Shown here piece after piece: positions 30,878 to 41,605 of a stretch of DNA of 64,000 nucleotides. A program made the translations under genes and the position numbers. Source of the stretch: Aedes albopictus (lineage: Eukaryota; Arthropoda; Insecta; Diptera; Culicidae); the NCBI RefSeq assembly GCF_035046485.1, contig NC_085136.1, positions 155,380,870 through 155,444,869 of the forward strand, in the 5' to 3' direction. Positions within the stretch are counted from its first letter, which is position 1; the number at the start of each line of letters is the position of its first letter. The notes below the pieces were generated by a model, which was not told the DNA's origin, made no database searches, and was given only the letters and a program-made list of their open reading frames with translations.

Positions 30878-32634
30878 CACTAAGGGCCAGAATCGCAATC
30901 TAGCGGAACTAAATTAATTACTCCAAAACGAAGCATTTCTGACACATGGTGTCTTCGACAAAGTTGTTTGACATCAGCAGAGGCATCTATTGTTAAGAAC
31001 GTAGTAGTTCGCAACTCGTCCGCATAGGTGGCGCCACCATCCAACTTCTTTGTTTTACGTCCTAGAGACTTGGCGTCTTCGGCAAAGTTGTTTATTTTGG
31101 CAAAATAAACAACTCTTTTCAGACGTCAAAATTCCATAGCCTACTGTTTTCGAGTTATTTAAAAAATAAGAACCAATCAATAAAAAAACAGTTTTTTAAG
31201 CTAATTTTGACATTTTTACCCGAAACCATGTGAGTTTAATTTTTTTCCTAATGCATATGAGTCAAACCAAACACATTGTATGGGAATATGTTGAATGTTA
31301 TCATTAAAAATTAAAAATAAAAATACAAATTCGAAAAAACAGTGTGAATTTCATGCCTTAATATCTCGCAAAGCGCAAAATCGCAACTTCAAATTTTCAG
31401 CAAATACGAAGCTATACTAGGTGAACATACTGCCAAAAATTTGGAGAGGTATTTTTTGGTGTTTTTGAGATAATAGCTTTTTAGTAACAGTATAAATATT
31501 AGTAGTGCCAGCATGTAACTTTTTACTGTTACACATTTGAGAGTTTATGTCTTCGAAAAAGTTGTTCATTTTGACTAAATAAACAACTCTTTCTTAGACG
31601 TCAAAATTCCACGGCCTACTGTTTTCGAATTATTGCATATAAACTAGATAATATTGACAAAAATGATTATAAAACACATTTTGATGCAGTAGTAGGAACT
31701 ATTTTCATTGTTTTGACTTTTACGATACATAGTAGGTCAAGCAAATGTCAGTTTACATGTTCATGACCTACTATGTATCGTAAAAGTAAAAACAATAAAA
31801 ATAGTTCATACTATTGCATCAAAATGTGTTTTATAGTCATTTTTTGTCAATATAATCTAGTTTATATCCAATAATTCGAAAACAGTAGGCCGTGGAATTT
31901 TGACGTCTAAGAAAGAGTTGTTTATTTAGTCAAAATGAACAACTTTTTCGAAGACATAAACTCTCTAATGTGTAACAGTAAAAAGTTACATGCTGGCACT
32001 ACTAATATTTATGGTGTTACTAAAAAGCTATTACTTATCTCAAAAACACCAAAAAAATACCTCTCCAAATTTTTGGCAGTATGTTCACCTAGTATAGCTT
32101 CGTATTTGCTGAAAATTTGAAGTTGCGATTTTTTGCGCTTTGCGAGATATTAAGGCATGAAATTCACACTGTTTTTTCGAATTTGTATTTTTATTTTCAA
32201 TTTTTAATGATAACATTCAACATATTCCCATACAATGTGTTTGGTTTGACTCATATGCATTAGGAAAAAAATTAAACACACATGGTTTTTGGGAAAAATG
32301 ACAAAATTAGCTTAAAAAACTGTTTTTTCATTGATAGGTTTTTATTTTTTAAATAACTCGAAAACAGTAGGCTGTGGAATTATGACGTCTGAAAAAGAGT
32401 TGTTTATTTTGCCAAAATAAACAACTTTGCCGAAGACGCCAAGTCTCTAGGACGTAAAACAAAGAAGTTGAATGGTGGCGCCACCTATGCGGACGAGTTG
32501 CGAACTACTACGTTCTTAACAATAGATGCCTCTGCTGATGTCAAACAACTTTGTCGAAGACACCATGTGTCAGAAATGCTTCGTTTTGGAGTAATTAATT
32601 TAGTTCCGCTAGATTGCGATTCTGGCCCTTAGTG
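30878..32634. mobile_element. Large fold-back element 2, Transib-like ends (CACTAAG)
   Basis: A 1757-bp near-perfect palindrome: each end reads inward CACTAAGGGCCAGAATCGCA and the arms run about 870 bp to a centre near 31755. A perfect 5-bp duplication CAACG lies at 30873-30877 and 32635-32639. Each arm contains a module GTCTTCGGCAAAGTTGTT...GACGTCAAAATTCCA...GCCTACTGTTTTCGA twice, with a part copy near the tip; the same module is in fold-back 3. No protein frame. The 5-bp GC-containing duplication and CAC start fit Transib-type mobilisation. Confidence 0.85.
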
Positions 32635-32650
32635 CAACGGCATCATCTAA

Positions 32651-33373
32651 TTAACTTGGAGTGTCAATTGATGGTAAGTATCCATGAAATTTGGCTGCAA
32701 CCAAATCGGTAAAAAGATACCAGTTAGTGGACCGGAAGTACCTGAAACGCAAATTTTGCGAAGTAACATTCACATGTTCAAACAAGATGTAGCGATGGTC
32801 AGATAAAGATTCTTCATCTGACACATGCCAATTGGTCACCACGTGACTAATTCTGCTAGAGCAAAGCGTTATGTCTAACACTTCCTCTCTAGTAGATACC
32901 ATGAAGGTTGGGCGGTTGCCTATGTTATTAAGTAATCCAACAAGATCTGTACTACTTAAGTATTCCATCAAACTGGAGCCTCTCAAATTGATGTCTGAGC
33001 TGCCCCAGATTCTATGGTGAGCATTAGCATCACTGCCAACAATTAGCGGAAGGCCTTTTGAAGTGTAGTATGCGATGACTTGCTTGAAAGCATCCGTAGG
33101 GGATGGTTCATCATGCGGTAAATAAGCCGAACAATAAACGTATTTCCTGTTGAGGTTTCCAACAGGTACATCGATTGTGATAGCACATACATCTCTAGTA
33201 GTTAGCTCAGAGATGAGTGTAGCAACGATTGCGTTGATGACAAACACACATGCTCGAGGCATGACATGTAAGTTTGCCATTTTATTTTTACTGAAAGTAG
33301 CAAACACCGGATTCACAAGGCTTCCTAGATAGAAATTCCCTTTACGAAAGTAAGGTTCTTGAACTAACGCCAC
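32651..33373 (-). pseudogene. LOA-like LINE: AP-type endonuclease domain
   Basis: A 240-codon minus-strand frame with endonuclease landmarks: VQEPYFRKG near the start, IVGSDANAHHRIWGSS in the middle, EEVLDITLCS, and SDHRYILFE near the C-terminal end. This domain would nick target DNA to prime reverse transcription. The frame lost its start and its link to RT through fold-back 2. Confidence 0.8.
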
Positions 33374-34106
33374 TTACGCTGCACCATTTTGCATAAGTCT
33401 ACAAAGATTGATCGTTGCTGTTCTTTTGTGCTGAAGATTGATCTGAGCTATCCTAACCGTAGCCACTACCCAAACTAGGCAAGATTAAAATCTTAACAAT
33501 CACAGCACAGAAAAGAACAGCAACAATAAAGTCAGATTGGTATCGGTTTGAGTGCGCCAAAGGCAAGGATGCACAGAATACAGTGTGTAAAACGCATAAT
33601 GCGAAACCATATAAGTGAAAATTTAAACTAATTAATAACATCTTCATAATCCCGCCCTTATTCAGTATCAAGTATGAGATTTAAGGAGGGCTGATTGTCT
33701 CGGAGAAACACAAGGTCCCCGTACTATTGCTCCGGTTAGCGCAGTAAGGGCAAAATACTGTGGGTGCCCTGGTACTCTAAAGTCTCCGTTTGCGATTAGG
33801 TTTTTATAAGACCCCCCTAACCATTCATTCTTAGGCACGGTAAGCGTAAAGCCGCATAACACCTTGAATTAGGGGTCACCTGATTAGTGGACTCCTACCA
33901 CTGGAACAGGCTGTCCGTAGTGCTATTCTTAGCCAGTTGAACTAACTGCTACCGACACTTCCCAGCTATCTAGGCTGATCGGGAAAAGAAGTTAATATTA
34001 ATGATCAACTTCATACAGGCCCGAAAAGCCGTGAGGGCCTCTCAAACACAATAACACATAAAATAATCACTTTTAGCCATTCGGCAAAACAGACCCTTCC
34101 CCCACC

Positions 34107-34297
34107 TGCTGACCCCAGTACAATCCGGAATATCTCCGGGATGGTTCCGGATATCACATGGCCACTTGAGTATGATAAACTAGCACCAATAATTTATGAT
34201 CGATTGAGGGCGACTTTAAAAAAAATCGAATGAAAATTGACGAAATGCCACCATATTGAAAATTAGCTGTCTGGGGGCGGGTACGTGAAGGTTAACC
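34107..34297 (-). repeat. Dispersed repeat, inverted mate of 26583-26770
   Basis: The reverse complement contains CTTCACGTACCCG, CGCCCTCAATCGATCAT and ATATCCGGAACCATCCCGG in the same order as 26583-26770. It adjoins the 5' end of the LOA-like LINE. Confidence 0.6.
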
Positions 34298-34439
34298 AAT
34301 GTGTTTCTCCATCTCCACCTCATTTTAGCTGCTCGCTTGGCAGTTAATCATCTCTAGAGATTTTTCTGTATTGCAACTAGCAAAATGCCTTCTGAATTTT
34401 TTAAACGTTTCCTCTATATTAGCGTAAGTCGGATTAAGG

Positions 34440-34550
34440 CTAAAAGCTCCGGCGCGAGAAGTTCAGCTCCTCGTAGAACTTCCGTGTATCCTTAGCGCAG
34501 TATATCTCTACCATCGCTTCGTAATCTCGTTCCTGTTTCGCCCATCTATA
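34440..34550 (-). pseudogene. Short RTE linker fragment
   Basis: GTAGAACTTCCGTGTATCCT and CTTAGCGCAGTATATCTC, followed by ACCATCGCTTCGTAATCTCG, align with 38600-38665 in RTE copy C. Only about 100 bp of linker sequence survives. The rest of 34298-34777 shows nothing recognisable. Confidence 0.6.
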
Positions 34551-34782
34551 TACATTATTTTTCATTGAATTTCATTTATGTACTATGGGCTACTAAACGC
34601 AAACAAGTAAGGCCTGCATACATGTTAAGTATCTGAGTACTAGAATACTTATCCGAGAAGCAATTTCGTTTCATATGGTTATACCAAGATGGTTAAAGGA
34701 CAATTCAAACTTAAGTATAAAATCTTAAAAAAAAACTTCATCATCTACCCCTTACCATTTACGGAAATTCACTGTGGGACCG

Positions 34783-36410
34783 CACACTGGGGCAGGATTG
34801 AAAATACACGGAAAAAACCTCTAGATCGTCGAGATGTCGAGATACGCACTTGGTGTCTTCAAAGAAAATATTTCTATGAGCAAGGTCGATATTCTGAACG
34901 GTAGCATATTTTTTTACGTTATTCGCATAAAAGTCCTATAAGTCATTTTGGCCATCTTTCATTTTAGCGGTATGGTGTCTTCAGCAAAGTTGTTCGGCTA
35001 TTTATGCTAAAAAAGTTTGCCGAAGACGTCAAATTTCCAAAGCCTACTGTTCTTGAGATATTAGTCGTTTTATAAAATACCTACCTAAAATCGATTTTTT
35101 TTCATTTAATTACGTTTGTAAACAAATTTAATGTCCGTTTTCGAGTTATAATAATGAAAAATACTAAAATAAAACATGTGCAAAATAAATTTGTTGGAAA
35201 AAACAAAATATGCATTGATTTTTAATAGAAAGTTCCTGAAAATCACGCAAAATGTATATAGGACGTTCTTGCAGTCGGGCAAGTTCGGGCAAGTTTTTTC
35301 ATCGGCGATCACCTAAAAAATACATAAGCTTTCATGTAATTTTTTTTCACCGACATGATATTTGATGATTTTTTTTAAATAGCGTTCAAAGTTTACTGTT
35401 TTGTGTAAATTAGTACAACATTTTTGCACATATTTTACCATGTTGTATGTTGCCAAGTGAACCATGAGAAGTATAAATGCAATCTAGTTACAGGTTTAGT
35501 CATATTTAAGCTCCAAACAAATTGTAAAACACAAAAATGTCCGAAACGCCAATAAAAGTGAGTTTTTAGATCATTGAACACACAAAAAATATTTCTATTA
35601 AATAAAATTATATAAGATAATGATAAAAGCAAGGCTAAATGGCGTGTTTAGGACATTTTTGTGTTTTACAATTTGTTTGGAGCTTAAAAATGACTAAACC
35701 TGTAACTAGATTGCATTTATACTTCTCATGGTTCACTTGGCAACATACAACATGGTAAAATATGTGCAAAAATGTTGTACTAATTTACACAAAACAGTAA
35801 ACTTTGAACGCTATTTAAAAAAAATCATCAAATATCATGTCGGTGAAAAAAAATTACATGAAAGCTTATGTATTTTTTAGGTGATCGCCGATGAAAAAAC
35901 TTGCCCGAACTTGCCCGACTGCAAGAACGTCCTATATACATTTTACGTGATTTTCAGGAACTTTCTATGAAAAATCAATGCATATTTTGTTTTTTCCAAC
36001 AAATTTATTTTACACATGTTTTATTTTAGTATTTTTCATTATTATAACTCTAAAACGGACATTAAATTTGTTTACAAACGTAATTAAATGAAAAAAATCG
36101 ATTTTAGGTAGGTATTTTATAAAACGACTAATATCTCAAGAACAGTAGGCTTTGGAAATTTGACGTCTTCGGCAAACTTTTTTAGCATAAATAGCCGAAC
36201 AACTTTGCCGAAGACACCATACCGCTAAAATGAAAGATGGCCAAAATGACTTATAGGACTTTTATGCGAATAACGTAAGAAAAATATGCAATCTTTCAGA
36301 ATATCGACCTTGTTCATAGAAATATTTTCTCTGAAGATACCAAGTGTGGATCTCGACATCTCGACGAGCTAGAGGTTTTTTCCGTGTATTTTCAATCCTG
36401 CCCCAGTGTG
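34783..36410. mobile_element. Large fold-back element 3, Transib-like ends (CACACTG)
   Basis: A 1628-bp near-perfect palindrome. Both ends read inward CACACTGGGGCAGGATTGAA, followed by CACGGAAAAAACC; the arms meet near 35595. A perfect 5-bp duplication GACCG lies at 34778-34782 and 36411-36415. Near each tip is the module GTCTTCAGCAAAGTTGTT...GACGTCAAATTTCCA...GCCTACTGTT, shared with fold-back 2. No protein frame. An A-rich nonamer-like GAAAAAACC follows the heptamer after 21 nt, reminiscent of a recombination signal. Confidence 0.85.
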
Positions 36411-36415
36411 GACCG

Positions 36416-37924
36416 TATGTCTGAAAGTTCACCAACCATAAAGTACACTAAATTTACTTCTTCATCACAACTTAATCGTATTTTGGAATCGTAATGACTA
36501 TCGAACAATTGAGTCTGCTGTCTGAACTCGCATGTTTCATGGTTCCATTGCACTTGCCGAAATAGTCCCGTATCTAGATATACTGTCTGATGGAAGCAGG
36601 CCTCTATAGCTACAAAAAAGAAGAATGCCGCAGATGCATACAGTCTCCACACTTTGCCAGACGATTTATCGCTGCCAGACGGCCCAGAACAAAACCCCTT
36701 TGCCATTCGACGGCGGCCGGCGTTGTTGCTCTCAAACTCTCTTATTTCACACAGTTTGTGTTGGATCTGCAACTCTTGCCACCGTCGTCGTCGTCGTCAT
36801 TGCTGGCATTGGTCCTTTCATATATGCAGCAATGCATGTTTGGTGTCTCGACAATTTCTCTCACCGTCTGACGGTTCGGGTTGGCTTTATAAAGTGAAAA
36901 TGTTTTCATTTTTTACTGTTTTTGCAGGCTGCTGATTTTTTTTGTGTGGTTGTTGTTTTGTCATTTTTTTGTACCATTGCAGTTAGGGTTGTATGCAAAA
37001 CCACAATTAGCAAAAAGGATGTTACATATAATTTACATATATTCAAGGATTTTTTTAAAATTAATTATTAAAATTGACTTTTAGTAAAAATTCAATGATA
37101 TAACGATTTCTTAGATTCTCCGTAAGCTCTGCGTGACAACCCTATGAATCCTGGGAGCATTCGAAAATAACTACCAAAGTGAAATGTGTCTGACGATGAT
37201 CCTCCTTCTGGTCCTCATCGTGCTCCAAGCCGACCATCTCTACACACACGCTAGATTTCTTTTTATCGTTCCACTGCGATGCAATCTTTGCTATTTTTAC
37301 TTCGACGCGCCTGGAATGGCATACATCAGATGGATTTCCCATTCAGATTGTATAATGCAGAAAAAAGCAACGGCGGTTGAAAGTAATGACGGACGATTGC
37401 ATTCAAAGTGGTCTGTTTGGCATTTAGCCGGGACTGCACTGGAAGTGCAACGAACCTGAGATGGAATGCTAAAAATCTACTCAATTCTGTTCAAAGTGAT
37501 TGATGACGTGATGAGTTAGTCGGGGCCGTCGTGCGGAATGGTTAGAATGCGCAAACGAGATGAATTTGTTTTTGCAAAAATGTGCTCCTATTTCGATTCG
37601 CTTTCCCAAATTCCAAACCAAAAACCAACTTATATGTACGCGAAAAACCTCCCACCGAACCAAAACAAAAATGCTCGCATGCCATGTCTGGCTTTCATCG
37701 TGCTAAATTATGAATGGATCCAGATGTGCAATTTCGTTTTCTTTGATTATATTTCGCTCGGGACGAAAAAAAAAACATGTCGCTGTTGTCACTTTGCTTC
37801 TTCCGGTCGTAAATATCCATAACGTCTCGTTCTTTCTTAATTCTGTTACTAAAAATATGTAAGCGAAATGAGGACGGAGTGAGTTGACCTGACGAAATAA
37901 TTATTGCTTTAATTTTTTATCACA
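36416..37924. other. Unassigned DNA with a short GTC microsatellite
   Basis: No gene recognised. A (GTC)n tract lies at about 36782-36799 within overlapping short open frames that share no family motif. The right edge runs into RTE copy C. Confidence 0.35.
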
Positions 37925-38027
37925 GATCATAACAGCGGCTTTGTTGTTTTTCAACCGGCCAACCTCCTCCTCAATCTCTTGAAAGTCATGGGCCAGAAGT
38001 CTTTCGTCTTGTGCATATACTCCTAAA

Positions 38028-38419
38028 CAGTGTTGGAAAAAACTCAAATTCTCAAATCTCATGGTTGAGTTGTTTCACGCGCGATTCTTGACTCGCCAAA
38101 CTCACCGCTGAAAAAATCACGCATGAGTTGACTCGCGATTTCACTAATTGCTTTATTTCTTGGTGTTCTTATTATTTACATCAAAGTTTTTAGTATTGTA
38201 TGATAGAACAAAAGCAAATCTAGCGTACAATAACATTGAATGCCGTTCAAATTGATTTGGATTCGTTTTACAAGCGAATGAAATTTTGGCTCATGACTCG
38301 TGAGAGCGAGATTTTGCATGAAAATCTCGCGCGTGAGAAAATGATTCAGAATCGCGCGCGAGTTTGCTCACGCAGGAGCGGCTCATGAGTCTGCTTTGAG
38401 TGTTATTTTACCAACACTG
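38028..38419. mobile_element. hAT-type MITE with CAGTGTTGG ends
   Basis: 392 bp, ends CAGTGTTGGAAAAA and CAGTGTTGGTAAAA read inward, with a perfect 8-bp duplication CTCCTAAA at 38020-38027 and 38420-38427. The interior contains many ACTCGCG and CTCATGA words in both orientations. No transposase. It splits the linker/RT junction of RTE copy C. Confidence 0.9.
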
Positions 38420-38427
38420 CTCCTAAA

Positions 38428-38825
38428 TCTGTTACCACGCCACCTTCGGTACTTGCAACGTCGCCATTGAGGTGCTCATCGTAATGCTGCCGCCACCTCT
38501 CGACCACCTCACGCTCGCTCGTGAGAATATTCCCGTGATTATCTCGGCACATGTCGGCTTGTGGCACAAAGCCTCTGCGCGAGCGGTTCAGCTTCTCGTA
38601 GAACTTTCGTGTGTCCTTAGCGCGGTACAGCTCTTCCATCGCTTCGCAATCTCGTTCTTCCTGCTGGCGCTTCTTCATCCGGAAGACTGAGTTCTGCCTG
38701 TTCCGCGCCTGTTTGTAACGTGCCTCATTCGCTCTCGTACGGTGTTGCATCATTCTCGCCCATGCTGCATTCTTCTCGCAATTCAACTGTTCACATTCGC
38801 CGTCGTACTGTCCTGAACCTGACAT
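38428..38825 (-). pseudogene. RTE copy C: linker region
   Basis: Frame with EKNAAWARMMQHRTRANEARYK, ELYRAKDTRKFYEKLNRSRR and REVVERWRQHYDEHLNGD, aligning with the EKNAARAVML, SQETRKFYQKLNASR and REVIERWKQHFDQHLNG segments of copy A. The upstream side is cut by an unassigned insert at about 38826-39210. Confidence 0.8.
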
Positions 38826-38949
38826 ATACGAGCATCTTCAAAAACACAAATTCAGAGGTTATAACATGTAAATTTACGTTTTTCAAAACACCCCAAAATA
38901 AAATTTGTTTTTTCTTAGCGTCTAGCAATCGCTAGAACCGATTTGACAG

Positions 38950-39070
38950 ATAAAACATAGAAAAGTAAAATATTGTCATGCATGGGATTCGAACTCCGGA
39001 TCTGCTGATCGTGAGCCACATCTCTTACCTCTCGGCTATTTTACCGAGTTGGAAGGTGGCTTATGAACGT
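38950..39070 (-). repeat. tRNA-like SINE head
   Basis: On the minus strand: an A-box-like TAGCCGAGAGGTAAGAGATG, then GGAGTTCGAATCC matching a B box about 40 nt later, ending CATGCATGACA. It lies in the unassigned insert within RTE copy C, so it is more likely a SINE or retro-copied tRNA fragment than a tRNA gene. No clean target duplication resolved. Confidence 0.5.
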
Positions 39071-39431
39071 GATACTGATTCTACGTTTCTGGCGAAACGG
39101 ATTTGTTAACCAACCAGCACTTACATGATGCGCGTAAAATTGAATCCAATTTGTGATTCAGTCTTGCAAACATTTACGTTTTTTGGTGATTCCGTTTCGT
39201 GGAAATTTCAGAATTTCTAAGTGTGTGTCGAAAGTTTTGTGCGCATGCATACAGCGACTAAGTAGTGATCCGAATCTATATTCGCACTGCGGTATGTGCG
39301 GACATTGGTTATATCCGAGAAGAATTTACCATCGATTAGAACGTGGTCGATTTGGTTTTCTGTTTGATGGTCGGGTGATCTCCAGGTGGCTTTGTGGATA
39401 TCTTTGCGGGGGAAGAAGGTGCTTCGGACTA

Positions 39432-40380
39432 ACGGGTGTCCACTAAATAACGAGAATGCTTCCAAAGTGCTCTTAAAAATATATGATCTTCAAAAACGGC
39501 AATCTGAATCTATCTATCATAAAGGTTTAACACTGTACTTTCATGGAAAAATATAAAATTTTAGAAAATTGAACGTAGTAATTTGTACAGCATATTTGTG
39601 TAGTGATGTTGGAGCAACTGCTTTGTATGACTTTTAAAATTTAACTTTCACGCATTTTCTGCATCTGTGAAATAGTTAGTTGAAATAATTGACTTCCAAG
39701 CTACCTTTAGCATCTACACACTCAAACAACAATAGGAAAAAAAAAATTGGGGATACTGACTGGTTTTACTGCTTTGATGGCAGCCTTTTCTCGTAAATGA
39801 CGTTTATTGAAATTTCCAAAAAATGCCATTTTTCTGTATCATAAAAACGTGTCAATGTAATTTGTGCACTGCGGTTCATTGTTGACCTTTTTGTGTGCTA
39901 TGTTATTTTATAACAAACCATTTACATGTTGTCCAACGTGTAAATGTGATTTGATGTGAATATTTGATATTTTACACGGAATTCTATTGATTTATCCAGC
40001 CCATGACGCAAAAGTACGTTTAATGATGTGAAATGATTTCATGCTTATTGATTTAGCTAGTTTACATCTATTTCCATCAGGATCTGTTTCTAGGGATGCC
40101 AGGTTGTAGAGTTCATTCAAAACTAGACAGATTTTAGGTTTTCTTTTAACTTTTTTACGGTTTTTTTAGCAATCGGTAGAGCCGTCCAAGGCGCTTAACT
40201 AGTGCTTCCTGTTTCAATGTCGTTTTCTACAGAACAGAATAAGTTGAAACAAAATAAAAAAATACGCTGACTTTGTGGAGAGATAGATGATTGTTTTGCA
40301 TAAAAAAACTTTTCTCTATGGGCGCTTATAATTTTTTAATCAGTTGCTAAAACCATTCTCGTTATTTAGTGGACACCCGT
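39432..40380. mobile_element. 949-bp TA-flanked inverted-repeat element
   Basis: Perfect terminal repeat ACGGGTGTCCACTAAATAAC, continuing as GAGAATG, on both inward strands. TA flanks it at 39430-39431 and 40381-40382, as for Tc1/mariner-type elements. The AT-rich interior has no transposase frame, so it is non-autonomous. Confidence 0.8.
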
Positions 40381-40436
40381 TACCATACCACGGGAGGCTG
40401 CAAAGTTTACGCATCGCTGGCCGTTATCATGCGATA

Positions 40437-40604
40437 GGGACCATTCATAAACCACGTAGACTTTTTGGGGGAGGGGGGGGGGGTCTGGCCAAAGTCTACG
40501 CTCCATACAAATTTCAAAATTTTTGTATGAACGAAAGTCTACGAGATGGGAGGGGGGGGTCTCAGATGGCCAAAATTTGGTCTACGTGGTTTATGAACAG
40601 CCCC
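40437..40604. mobile_element. 168-bp MITE with ATA duplication (GTAGACT version)
   Basis: Ends GGGACCATTCATAAACCACG and GGGGCTGTTCATAAACCACG read inward; ATA at 40434-40436 and 40605-40607. CGTAGAC occurs four times: at both ends and twice inside beside CATACAAATTT and TTTTTGTATGA. In reverse complement it lines up position by position with 15178-15342. Confidence 0.9.
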
Positions 40605-41080
40605 ATATGGCGTGAAGGCTGTTTCGCCCGATTACCGGTCTGTACATTTCCTCCCTTCTTACCTGCGCATTCATGTCGCCGACAACGATTTTCACCATCG
40701 TATGTTTGCTCTAACTGTGCGTAGAACGCTTCTTTCTCGTCATCGGGCCTCCCTTCGTGTGGGCAGTGGACGTTGATGATGCTGTAGTTGAAGAAACGGC
40801 CCTTTACTCTCAACATGCACATCCTTGCGTTGCGTTGATCGTCTGCCACCCGATCACACGTTGTCGCATCTCGCCCAACACTATAAATCCTGTTCCCAGT
40901 TCATTGGTGATGCCACAGCTTTGGTAGAAGGTAGCCGCTCGATGCCCGCTTTTCCACACTTTCTGTCCAGTCCAACAAAGTTCCTGCAACGCCACGATGT
41001 CGAAGTTGCGGGGATGTAGTTCGTCGTAGATTATCCTGTCACATCCTGCGAAACCTAGTGACTTGCAATTCCATGGGTGT

Positions 41081-41448
41081 CCTTCTGACTTCAGCTAGAT
41101 TGAGGAGGTACGATCCGAGTGTCTGTTCACCAAGGAGGTGGGTCTTTGCCGATTGTATCGAGTCGTATTTTTTCCTATGTTATTCACAATGGGGATTTTT
41201 ACGGGTGGCTTATTGGGCCTACGCCAACACTCCTGTCTCGCCGGAGGGCCATCGTGCCAGTTCTGTTTAACGTCCCAACCAACACTGGGACGACCACGCT
41301 GATGGGGCTACCACCTTGGATATAGCTGGGCGTGGTGCAGCGTTTCTTACTCAGCCGCTGGATGCCAGAACAGACGCTGTTTGAGCCGCACCTCCTTGGT
41401 GAACAGACACTCGGATCGTACCTCCTCAATCTAGCTGAAGTCAGAAGG
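41081..41448. repeat. Perfect 60-bp inverted repeat in the 5' region of RTE copy C
   Basis: 41081-41140 is the exact reverse complement of 41389-41448, with a 248-bp spacer. The right copy is the normal 5' sequence seen also in RTE copy B (about 21921-21981). The left copy is an extra, reversed one. Perfect identity in an otherwise decayed element suggests a recent event. Confidence 0.85.
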
Positions 41449-41605
41449 ACAACAGTGCCCAGGCTGCACTACCAGCTAAGCACACAACTCTTAGCTGGCG
41501 GTCTTTGTCATCGCTTGACCCGTGGAAGCATGAGGTAGGAACTTGTGAGGACCAGAGCTATATTGGACGCTCTCCTTATCGACTCACCGTTTTACAGCCC
41601 AATGG

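Larger units (their letters stand above)
28165..34085 (-). mobile_element. LOA-like LINE with RNase H, split by fold-back 2
   Basis: Read on the minus strand: non-coding or ORF1 remains at about 33400-34085, AP-type endonuclease at 32651-33373, RT at 29542-30852, a thumb/connection region at 28877-29545, and RNase H plus a C-terminal region at 28218-28960. GCPQGGVLSPLLWN in RT together with an RNase H domain suits the LOA or I group of clades. Several frameshifts and stops show decay. The fold-back element at 30878-32634 interrupts it between endonuclease and RT. Confidence 0.8.
39217..40995 (-). pseudogene. RTE copy C: endonuclease region in pieces
   Basis: 40810-40995 reads ALQELCWTGQKVWKSGHRAA; 40608-40849 reads KGRFFNYSIINVHCPHEGRP; 39217-39430 reads WRSPDHQTENQIDHVLIDGK and YRSANIDSDHYLVAV. 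These cover the start, middle and end of the AP-type endonuclease. The MITE at 40437-40604 and the TA-flanked element at 39432-40380 lie inside. Non-functional. Confidence 0.8.
37925..41605 (-). mobile_element. RTE-clade LINE copy C, 3'-truncated and broken
   Basis: From the 5' region (about 41041-41605) through endonuclease (39217-40995) and linker (38428-38825) to the first part of RT (37925-38019), where it stops. It is interrupted by DNA elements at 38028, 39432 and 40437 and by an unassigned insert at about 38826-39210. The 5' region is about 90% or more identical by eye to RTE copy B, so B and C belong to one subfamily distinct from intact copy A. Confidence 0.8.

Noticed and set aside
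36590..36935. Overlapping plus-strand frames around the GTC microsatellite
   Set aside because: Three frames are open over the same bases because of composition; none has a recognisable motif or start context.
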